Origin: Nostoc sp. ATCC 53789
Lineage (GTDB): Bacteria; Cyanobacteriota; Cyanobacteriia; Cyanobacteriales; Nostocaceae
Reading direction: 5' to 3'
Length of the DNA stretch: 64,000 nt
NCBI RefSeq assembly: GCF_009873495.1
Contig: NZ_CP046703.1
Location: 5,670,501 to 5,734,500 of the forward strand
Made by a program: the position numbers and the translations under genes. The notes beneath the pieces are model-generated. The model was not told the DNA's origin and did not search any database. It saw only the letters and a list, made by a program, of their open reading frames with translations. Below, one piece after another: positions 23,687-29,235 of this stretch. Each line of letters begins with the position of its first letter. Positions within the stretch are counted from its first letter, which is position 1.

Positions 23687-24121
23687 CTACTTGTTTGGTT
23701 CTGTTCGCAAGTCTTGTAATCGCCCTTGCAAAAACTTTCCCCATTCCGCCGCCAAAGGGATTTCGGTAAATGGAACACGCACCAATTTATTAGATTCGGA
23801 AAAGAGAAATTCTAGCTCTATAGAACGACCTTTCTGGGGGATATTATCCACATCTACCGATTTATCATCTACTAGAAAGTTGATTTGCTTAATATCAAGC
23901 AAAGAGAATGTTTCTAGTTTAATAGGCCCTTGAGGTGTGGGTTTTCCCCAAGTGAGATTATTGTCTTTTTGACCTAATACAGCATAAATATCGTACTTAG
24001 CCCGTTCAAATTGTTCTGCCCAACCGCGATAGGCTTCAACTTTTTGATACTCTTTCGAGCCTTGCCAAGCCAACCAGAAAAACATTACTAATAGCGGCAA
24101 CCACAAAAGACCACGTTCCAT
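23687..24121 (-). CDS. Conserved hypothetical protein with N-terminal membrane anchor
   Basis: Not recognised. 144 residues: one N-terminal hydrophobic helix (about 4-20, LLWLPLLVMFFWLAW), then a soluble part with YRGWAEQFERAKYDIYAVLGQKDNNLTWGKP and a beta-rich region (LETFSLLDIKQINFLVDD...SIELEFLF) ending in LPLAAEWGKFLQGRL. The composition is protein-like and codon use is ordinary. It is divergent from the subtilase gene, with 121 bp between the starts. Confidence 0.72.
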   Translation of the reverse strand: MERGLLWLPLLVMFFWLAWQGSKEYQKVEAYRGWAEQFERAKYDIYAVLGQKDNNLTWGKPTPQGPIKLETFSLLDIKQINFLVDDKSVDVDNIPQKGRSIELEFLFSESNKLVRVPFTEIPLAAEWGKFLQGRLQDLRTEPNK

Positions 24122-24242
24122 CGTTTCAAAAAGTCCTGAGTAATGAAGTGAGACTTGTAACTAAAAGTGCAAAATCCACCAACAAAGGATGGAGATAAGT
24201 TATGGTAGTGAGCAAACTGGCAAAAAGCGGTGATGAGTTAAT

Positions 24243-26096
24243 ATGAGAAAGCTTATATTATTGTGCTTGTTTGTCATTGGGCTGGGAGCTGCCATATTTG
24301 GTTTCCTGAATTTCCAGGGAATGGCAGTTAAAGGAGAGTTTGAGACGATTTTGCTTGATTTTCGGGAAGATATTCCATCAGATGTGGTGCAACAGAATCT
24401 CCAAGCGATCGCCAAACAATATAACGTTACACCCCAATTAGACAACAAGTTTTCAGAAAAAGATCATGTGTATATTGTCAAAGGCGATCGCCAGCGACTC
24501 CAAGAACTGAAAAAATCTCAGTTTGCCCAAGCTACAGAATTCATTGAGCCAAATTACATCTATACAAAGATTCCACAACCAGGTGAAAAAGCTTGGTTAG
24601 GAGAATTTTTGAGACCTCAAGAAAATGATGATGAGACAAGCCCGTCATTAACTGGCCCCAATGATCAATATTACAGCAAGCAGTGGAACTTGCACAAAAT
24701 CGGTATTGAAGGCGCATGGAGTCAAACCAAAGGCAGTGGCATTACAGTTGCGGTAATTGACACCGGGATTACTAAGGTGCGCGACTTATATGAGACAAAA
24801 TTTGTCAAAGGCTATGATTTTGTTAACGACCGAGAAGAAGCCAAAGACGATAACGGCCACGGTACCCATGTTGCCGGAACTATTGCCCAAGCCACAAATA
24901 ACAAATATGGCGTAGCTGGAATTGCTTATGAAGCTAGTCTGATGCCACTTAAGGTACTCAGTTCTTATGGTGGCGGTACAGTTGCCGATATTGCCGAAGC
25001 GATTAAATTTGCTGCTGATAAAGGCGCAGATGTGATTAATATGAGCTTGGGCGGTAGCGGTGAAAGCAAGTTGATGAAAGAAGCGATCGAGTATGCCCAT
25101 AGAAAAGGTGTAGTTATCATTGCCGCATCTGGGAATGAAAATACCAATGGCGCAAGCTATCCAGCCCGATATCCTTATGTAATCGGCGTTTCGGCAATTG
25201 GCCCAGATGGCGAAAGAGCGCCTTATTCTAACTTTGGTGCTGGGGTAGATATCTCGGCTCCTGGTGGTAGTGAAGCTGGTAAGATTCTCCAAGAAACTAT
25301 CGACGAAAATGGCGAAGGGGTATTTCTTGGCTTCCAGGGTACAAGCATGGCTTCTCCCCACGTTGCAGGCGTGGCAGCATTAATTAAAGCTGCTGGTATC
25401 AAAGAACCAGATGAAGTTTTAAAAGTCCTCAAGCAGTCAGCGCGAGTTATCCAAGATGATGGTTTGAACTATTATGGCGCTGGACAACTCAATGCAGAAG
25501 CAGCAGTCAGACTAGCTTTTGGTGGACAAATCAGTTTTCCTGATTTCTTTCGGTGGTTACGCGATAACGGCTATCTTAACCCTGGCTTTTGGATTGATGG
25601 TGGTGCAGTGGCACTATTACCCAAGATTTTAATGGTAGTTGGCTCTTATCTACTGGCTTGGTTTTTACGGGTTTACTTCCCCTTCAGTTGGAGTTGGTCT
25701 TTATCTAGTGGGCTAATCGCTGGCAGTTCCGGGTTATTCTTCCTCAAGGGAATCTATATTTTTGATCTTCCCCAATGGCCTTTCCGGGTTTTAGGCAGTT
25801 CAATTCCCGAACTAGGTAATACCCTCCAGGGAACTGATGCGTTGAATCCCCTATTTGCCAGTGTACTGATTCCCATTTTGTTAATGGCATTGCTGCTGGG
25901 AAATCCTAGTTGGAAATGGTTTGCCATTGGTTCAACATTAGGTGTAGCAGCCTGCTTGACAGTAAGTGCATTTTTAGATCCAGCTGTTTGGGGTTTGGGA
26001 AGTGGCAACATATCACGCCTCTTCCTCATCGCTAATGCCCTAATCTGCTATGGACTGGCTCGTTTAGCATTGAAAAACGAAGAAAAAATCGCATAA
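24243..26096 (+). CDS. Membrane-anchored subtilisin-like serine protease (S8 family)
   Basis: 617 residues. An N-terminal signal/anchor helix (about 3-22) is followed by a propeptide-like region (about 30-110, FETILLDFREDIPSD...) and the S8 catalytic domain (about 145-430). The triad is Asp173 (VAVIDTGI), His206 (NGHGTHVAGT) and Ser368 (GTSMASPHVAGVAAL), with Asn298 of ASGNEN as the likely oxyanion residue. After the protease come about five hydrophobic helices (about 460-610), so the enzyme is tied to the membrane at both ends, with the catalytic domain probably periplasmic. Substrates are unknown. The transcription unit may include the following 74-residue gene, but a heptamer-repeat spacer of about 130 bp intervenes. 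Confidence 0.9.
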   Translation: MRKLILLCLFVIGLGAAIFGFLNFQGMAVKGEFETILLDFREDIPSDVVQQNLQAIAKQYNVTPQLDNKFSEKDHVYIVKGDRQRLQELKKSQFAQATEFIEPNYIYTKIPQPGEKAWLGEFLRPQENDDETSPSLTGPNDQYYSKQWNLHKIGIEGAWSQTKGSGITVAVIDTGITKVRDLYETKFVKGYDFVNDREEAKDDNGHGTHVAGTIAQATNNKYGVAGIAYEASLMPLKVLSSYGGGTVADIAEAIKFAADKGADVINMSLGGSGESKLMKEAIEYAHRKGVVIIAASGNENTNGASYPARYPYVIGVSAIGPDGERAPYSNFGAGVDISAPGGSEAGKILQETIDENGEGVFLGFQGTSMASPHVAGVAALIKAAGIKEPDEVLKVLKQSARVIQDDGLNYYGAGQLNAEAAVRLAFGGQISFPDFFRWLRDNGYLNPGFWIDGGAVALLPKILMVVGSYLLAWFLRVYFPFSWSWSLSSGLIAGSSGLFFLKGIYIFDLPQWPFRVLGSSIPELGNTLQGTDALNPLFASVLIPILLMALLLGNPSWKWFAIGSTLGVAACLTVSAFLDPAVWGLGSGNISRLFLIANALICYGLARLALKNEEKIA

Positions 26097-26225
26097 ATCG
26101 GGAATGGAGAATGGGGAATCAATGTTTATAACTCCTAACCCTAACTCCTAATTCCCTACTCCCCCCACTCAGCACGGGCTAAACGCCCCGCTATCGCTAA
26201 CAGCACTTACAACTCAGCACTATTT
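26097..26225. repeat. Heptamer-repeat spacer
   Basis: GGGAATGGAGAATGGGGAAT and CCTAACTCCTAATTCCC tracts plus a CAGCACGGGCTAAACGCCCCGCTATCGCTAACAGCAC repeat; STRR-like intergenic DNA without an evident signal. Confidence 0.5.
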
Positions 26226-26450
26226 ATGAGCATTACACTTACAGGTACAATCGAACGCCGTGATATAGGCACAGGCGCATGGGCGTTAGTTACAGAAGAG
26301 GGCGTTACTTACGAAATCCTTAAAGGGGCTGACAAAAGCTTACTCAAAGCCGGACAAAAAGCAAAAGTAAAAGGACAGGTGCGTGAAGATATCATGACTA
26401 TTGCCATGATTGGCCCTGTCCTAGAGGTCAAATCTTTTGAAGTAATTTAG
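26226..26450 (+). CDS. Small conserved protein (DUF5818-like, OB-fold-like)
   Basis: 74 residues, beta-rich: ITLTGTIERRDIGTGAWALVTEEGVTYEILKGADKSLLKAGQKAKVKGQVREDIMTIAMIGPVLEVKSFEVI. The alternation G-x-I-x-R...G-x-W-x-L...Y-x-L...VxVxGxVxxD...GxxLxVxS is that of small cyanobacterial proteins annotated as DUF5818. Function is unknown. Its stop overlaps the stop of the convergent thioredoxin-like gene by four bases. Confidence 0.75.
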   Translation: MSITLTGTIERRDIGTGAWALVTEEGVTYEILKGADKSLLKAGQKAKVKGQVREDIMTIAMIGPVLEVKSFEVI

Positions 26451-26770
26451 TTCTGATTACCTGTAGAATCCAGAACCTCTTGCAGACGGCTTCTAAATTC
26501 CCCTTTGGGATGACCTCCTTTTACTTCACCCACAATCTGAAATTCCCCTTCTGGAGAATTGCAGATGATGTAAGTAGGCCATCCCATTTCTGATTTATCG
26601 GGATACTGAGTTAATAAAATCTTGCGATACTTGCGGTAAGCAGTCGTATCCTGCATTTTCACATCAATAAATTCTAAACCCAGTTCTTCAGCCACCTTTT
26701 TGTCGTAAAAAGACATTTTATGGCAGATGCCGCACTCTTCTGAAGAGAACTTAATTACAGCTAAACTCAT
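26447..26770 (-). CDS. Thioredoxin-family protein with CGIC active site
   Basis: 107 residues with the thioredoxin fold order: beta strand LAVIKFSS, active site C13-G-I-C16 in EECGICHKM, then YDKKVAEELGLEFIDVKMQDTTAYRKY, a cis-Pro region MGWPTYIIC and a terminal helix. CGIC replaces the classical CGPC and an acidic EE precedes it, so its redox potential and partners may differ from TrxA. It is a soluble cytoplasmic protein, convergent with the DUF5818-like gene (4-bp stop overlap), and its 5' end faces the NsiR1/hetF region. Confidence 0.85.
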   Translation of the reverse strand: MSLAVIKFSSEECGICHKMSFYDKKVAEELGLEFIDVKMQDTTAYRKYRKILLTQYPDKSEMGWPTYIICNSPEGEFQIVGEVKGGHPKGEFRSRLQEVLDSTGNQN

Positions 26771-27046
26771 GGGTTGGCGACTCTTTGATTCTAAGCAAAG
26801 TTTTTTAGCATAATGCCATGAAATATTACCATATAGCTGGTTATTAGTGTCAACTTAAAGCTGAAACCCTTATCCAGTATGTTTTCCTGCGCCCTTGTTT
26901 CTATGTTTTTTGGGAGGCAGAGCTTTCAGTACTGCATTCCCAGGTTGAACATCCAAACAAGAAATATACAAATGTAGTTAGCAAAGAAGCGTGATTGCTG
27001 GCAGACAAATAATTAAACGCCAAAATATAGAAAAAAAATTAAGAAT

Positions 27047-27181
27047 ATGATTAAATATCATAGCAATCATTTTGATGTGGCATCTCTAGCTCACAATAAA
27101 AAGAAAGCGATTCAGGAATTGAGTGAGCAGGTTATGCTCTATCCTAAGAGCAGTAACAACAAGAGTAGTGGTGCATTCTAG
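27047..27181 (+). CDS. Possible 44-residue small protein ahead of the NsiR1-like array
   Basis: ATG 27047 to TAG 27179-27181. The product is basic and polar, beginning MIKYHSNHFDVASLAHNKKK and ending SNNKSSGAF. The composition is protein-like and codon use is unremarkable, but the ribosome-binding site is weak (AAGA) and I do not recognise a family. It could be chance, or a small conserved peptide of the hetF neighbourhood. Confidence 0.35.
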   Translation: MIKYHSNHFDVASLAHNKKKAIQELSEQVMLYPKSSNNKSSGAF

Positions 27182-27240
27182 TTACATCAGCAGAAAATGC
27201 TAGGGCGATGTCTAAGACAAGCCACTACGTGTCTACACAA

Positions 27241-27302
27241 AAAACCCCCGATGAGCGTTAGCCAATCAGGGGAGTTAGTTATCAGGGTGCATCTACCAAT
27301 TA
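27241..27302 (+). ncRNA. nsiR1: NsiR1-like copy 1 (no own TCCGGA promoter)
   Basis: Hairpin CCCC (27246-27249) / GGGG (27269-27272) with inner GAT/ATC. The upstream sequence lacks TCCGGA, so this first unit may be silent or transcribed by read-through. Confidence 0.6.
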
Positions 27303-27327
27303 AATGTTCTTAGGTTTAACACCATAC

Positions 27328-27355
27328 TCCGGATAAATTTGGACACAGATAAGTT
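27328..27355 (+). promoter_or_regulatory. DIF+-type promoter of copy 2
   Basis: TCCGGA 27328-27333 and -10-like TAAGTT 27350-27355 with 16-base spacing. The predicted start is a few bases before the A-run of copy 2. Confidence 0.65.
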
Positions 27356-27364
27356 ATTTTTTAA

Positions 27365-27431
27365 AATAAAAAACCCCCGATGAGCGTTAGCCAATCAGGG
27401 GAGTTAGTTATCAGGGTGCATCTACCAATTA
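27365..27431 (+). ncRNA. nsiR1: NsiR1-like copy 2
   Basis: Practically identical to copy 1 (129 bp downstream); the CCCCC begins at 27374. The 5' and 3' ends are estimated from the promoter and the ~60-nt size known for NsiR1. Confidence 0.75.
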
Positions 27432-27456
27432 AATGTTCTTAGGTTTAACACCATAC

Positions 27457-27484
27457 TCCGGATAAATTTGGACATAGATAAATT
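27457..27484 (+). promoter_or_regulatory. DIF+-type promoter of copy 3
   Basis: TCCGGA 27457-27462, TAAATT 27479-27484, 16-base spacing. Confidence 0.65.
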
Positions 27485-27493
27485 ATTTTTTAA

Positions 27494-27560
27494 AATAAAA
27501 AACCCCCAGATGATGTTAGTCTACTAGGGGAGTTAGTTATCAGGGTGCATCTACCAATTA
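27494..27560 (+). ncRNA. nsiR1: NsiR1-like copy 3
   Basis: CCCCC at 27503, with loop sequence changed to AGATGATGTTAGTCTACT while the CCCC/GGGG stem is kept. Copies 3-5 share this variant. Confidence 0.75.
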
Positions 27561-27585
27561 AGTGTTCTCAGGTTAAACACCATAC

Positions 27586-27612
27586 TCCGGATAATTTGGA
27601 CGCAGATAAGTT
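27586..27612 (+). promoter_or_regulatory. DIF+-type promoter of copy 4
   Basis: TCCGGA 27586-27591, TAAGTT 27607-27612, 15-base spacing. Confidence 0.65.
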
Positions 27613-27620
27613 ATTTTTTA

Positions 27621-27687
27621 AAATAAAAACCCCCAGATGATGTTAGTCTACTAGGGGAGTTAGTTATCAGGGTGCATCTACCAATTA
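27621..27687 (+). ncRNA. nsiR1: NsiR1-like copy 4
   Basis: CCCCC at 27630, 127 bp after copy 3, same loop variant. Confidence 0.75.
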
Positions 27688-27712
27688 AGTGTTCTCAGGT
27701 TAAACACCATAC

Positions 27713-27739
27713 TCCGGATAATTTGGACACAGATAAGTT
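27713..27739 (+). promoter_or_regulatory. DIF+-type promoter of copy 5
   Basis: TCCGGA 27713-27718, TAAGTT 27734-27739, 15-base spacing. Confidence 0.65.
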
Positions 27740-27747
27740 ATTTTTTA

Positions 27748-27813
27748 AAATAAAAACCCCCAGATGATGTTAATCTACTAGGGGAGTTAGTTATCAGGGT
27801 GCATCTACCATTA
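27748..27813 (+). ncRNA. nsiR1: NsiR1-like copy 5
   Basis: CCCCC at 27757. Its 3' flank diverges after CATCTACCATTAATG and the next promoter motif is changed to TCCGGG (27840-27845), so the regular array ends here. Confidence 0.7.
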
Positions 27814-27908
27814 ATGTTTTCTAGGGGCAGCGAGTATCTTCCGGGGAAAATGGCAAAAATCAGGGTTGACGGCCATATCTAGGAAGGGCTACGCCTAGGT
27901 AATTAGAA

Positions 27909-27970
27909 AAAAACCCCCAGTGGGTGTTAGCCAACCAGGGGAGTGAGTTATCAGGGTGCATCTATTGATC
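27909..27970 (+). ncRNA. nsiR1: NsiR1-like copy 6 (diverged, promoter displaced)
   Basis: The hairpin CCCC..AGTGGGTGTTAGCCAACCA..GGGG starts at 27914, and GTTATCAGGGTGCATCTA is kept. The nearest promoter motif (TCCGGG 27840) is 74 bases upstream instead of about 46, so promoter function is doubtful. Confidence 0.55.
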
Positions 27971-28043
27971 ATCTTTTCTAAAGTAAATGGGTAGCTACCG
28001 GATAAAATAGCAGAGGTTGAAGTTATTGTTGTTTGCTCACCAG

Positions 28044-28100
28044 AAAAAAACCTCAAAGTTGTTAACCAACCAGAGGAGTTAGTTATCAGATATTGGTTTC
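28044..28100 (+). ncRNA. nsiR1: NsiR1-like copy 7 (diverged, compensatory stem change)
   Basis: The stem is CCTC (28051-28054) / GAGG instead of CCCC/GGGG, a paired change that keeps base pairing. The 3' part (GTTATCAGATATTGG) has diverged and the upstream motif is ACCGGA (27997-28002). Confidence 0.45.
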
Positions 28101-28248
28101 AAGTGAAGCTAAAGTCTTTCAGAATCTCGTTTACCTGTAAATGATACTCATAGGGCTACTGGCACGAATTCAGGGGGTGCTAGCCTATATGAGGATTAAA
28201 AGAGATTCTTAAAGAGCAATCTACCGGATAAATTGACGCTCACCAGAG

Positions 28249-28312
28249 AAAATCCTCAATGGATGTTAGCGAACAAGGGGAGCTAGTTATCAGGGTGCAT
28301 CTACCAATTAAA
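28249..28312 (+). ncRNA. nsiR1: NsiR1-like copy 8 (degenerate hairpin)
   Basis: The 5' arm is TCCTC and the 3' arm AGGGGAG, so pairing is weakened, but the downstream GTTATCAGGGTGCATCTACC is intact. ACCGGA lies at 28223-28228, too close to act as the usual promoter. Confidence 0.4.
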
Positions 28313-28374
28313 TAACCAGTGCATTGCCTTAAAAATTTGATGCGTCAGAAATGATTGCTGCTAAATTTCTTCAT

Positions 28375-28440
28375 AAAAAAACCCCCAGTGGGTGTTAGCC
28401 AACCAGGGGAGCTAGTTATCAGGGTGCATCTACCAATTAA
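28375..28440 (+). ncRNA. nsiR1: NsiR1-like copy 9
   Basis: CCCCC at 28382, with hairpin and downstream sequence close to copy 6. No TCCGGA precedes it, but a good TCCGGA follows at 28465-28470. Confidence 0.5.
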
Positions 28441-28464
28441 GTGTTCTAGGTTTAACCACCATGC

Positions 28465-28470
28465 TCCGGA
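28465..28470 (+). promoter_or_regulatory. Orphan TCCGGA motif after copy 9
   Basis: The motif is intact and in the usual place after a unit, but no RNA unit follows at the expected distance; an insertion-like segment begins about 50 bases downstream. Confidence 0.5.
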
Positions 28471-28516
28471 TAAATTTATTAGAAAGGTGTGTCAACGAAA
28501 CTCTAGTAGATATTAA

Positions 28517-28680
28517 CTGAATTAGGGGAGGTGAACTACTCCGCCGTAAGACGGACGGAGCTTCCCAATTCATCGGGAATAGCTTCCAGAACTATGGAGT
28601 TCTAGTTAGTCTGACATTCCCTCCAAGGGCAGGAGTCCTGGTTCCCAAGACCCAAATTTTTTTCTTGCAACATATACCTA
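28517..28680. mobile_element. IS200/IS605-like element end remnant inside the array
   Basis: GGGGAGGTGAACTACTCCG, followed by a strong hairpin at 28539-28560 (CTCCG-CCGT-AAG-ACGG-A-CGGAG), then GCTTCCCAATTCATCGGGAA, ...CCCTCCAAGGGCAGGAGTCC and TGGTTCCCAAGACCC. Subterminal hairpins with GTGAACTACTCCG..CGGAGCTTCC are typical of IS200/IS605-family ends in cyanobacteria. No transposase frame remains. The family call is from memory. Confidence 0.45.
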
Positions 28681-28756
28681 TTAGTTTGGTTTTCGCTTAT
28701 GGCATTGATGGTCAAGATCAAATAATTTTATCAGAAAATTCTGGGGATTCGTCATA

Positions 28757-28801
28757 CATCTGATATTTGTTTTTGCATAAGCAAAAAATCAATATCAGAT
28801 G
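28757..28801. repeat. Long imperfect palindrome within the inserted segment
   Basis: Outer arms CATCTGATATT / AATATCAGATG and inner arms TTTTTGC / GCAAAAA enclose a short ATAA centre, giving about 18 paired positions with a small bulge. It could be a miniature element or a strong RNA hairpin. Confidence 0.6.
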
Positions 28802-28906
28802 CAATCCTTATCCCCCGCTCCCTATCCCCACCTTATGAGTACATTGTTCGCGTTAGCGTCTCGCAGAGAAGGTGGGGACTTCCGCGACACGTTAAAAATC
28901 AAGGGA

Positions 28907-28975
28907 CATCTATCTAGTAATCAAGTATTCTAGGATTAAGCACTATTTTTTGGTAAAGAATATCTGCGTTAAAAG
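28907..28975 (+). repeat. Orphan 3' half of an NsiR1-like unit
   Basis: GACATCTATCTAGTAATCAAG and TTCTAGGATTAAGCACTA align with the GCATCTACC-AATTAAG and TTCTAGG-TTTAACCACCA part of the other units; the following promoter motif has decayed to TTTTGG. It is the right-hand piece of a unit split by the insertion. Confidence 0.5.
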
Positions 28976-28999
28976 TTGCTGTTGTTTGCCAAAATTGAA

Positions 29000-29062
29000 A
29001 AAAACCCCTAGTAGGTGTTAGCCAGCTAGGGGAGTTGAAGATCAAGGTGCATCTACCAATTA
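29000..29062 (+). ncRNA. nsiR1: NsiR1-like copy 10, nearest to hetF
   Basis: It has one of the best hairpins of the array: CCCCTAG / CTAGGGG, with a loop containing GTGTTAGCC, starting at 29005. Downstream it reads ATCAAGGTGCATCTACCAATTAAG. Confidence 0.55.
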
Positions 29063-29087
29063 AGTGTTCTAGATCCAAGTAATCCGA

Positions 29088-29093
29088 TCCGGA
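29088..29093 (+). promoter_or_regulatory. TCCGGA motif, probable DIF+-type hetF promoter element
   Basis: An intact TCCGGATAAAG follows copy 10 and is 143 bases upstream of the preferred hetF start. No good -10 box is seen 15-17 bases downstream (GAAAAA is the nearest), so activity is uncertain. Confidence 0.45.
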
Positions 29094-29225
29094 TAAAGTT
29101 GTAAAGGCAGAAAAAGCAAAACAACACCGAATCAGAAACATTCAGGGGTGGGATGCATCTAAGTTATCAGAGGGAGCAAATCGACTTGAAACTTTCGTGT
29201 TTCAAACCAGATTTAGGAGGCGGAC

Positions 29226-29230
29226 AGGAG
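29226..29230 (+). promoter_or_regulatory. Shine-Dalgarno site favouring GTG 29236 for hetF
   Basis: AGGAG ends 5 bases before GTG 29236. A second AGGAGG (29215-29220) lies further upstream, inside the frame of the longer GTG 29197 version. Confidence 0.5.
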
Positions 29231-29235
29231 AAGTT

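Larger units (their letters stand above)
27241..29093 (+). repeat. NsiR1-type tandem array of small-RNA repeats upstream of hetF
   Basis: About ten units. Units 1-5 are near-identical direct repeats with a period of 127-129 bp; units 6-10 are diverged and irregularly spaced. Each unit begins with an A-run and a CCCC...GGGG hairpin with a GTTAG-type loop, continues GAGTTAGTTATCAGGGTGCATCTACC, and ends in AATTAAGTGTTCTAGG...TCCGGATAA, which is the promoter of the next unit. Established knowledge: NsiR1 of Nostoc PCC 7120 is a heterocyst-specific sRNA of about 60 nt encoded in tandem repeats directly upstream of hetF, and TCCGGA is the -35-region motif of DIF+ (differentiation-related) promoters. 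Position, architecture and motif all match. The array is interrupted at about 28490-28900. Confidence 0.85.

Noticed and set aside
28539..28560. tRNA-like hairpin
   Set aside because: The GC-rich stem lacks any cloverleaf, anticodon arm or CCA; it fits an IS-end hairpin better.
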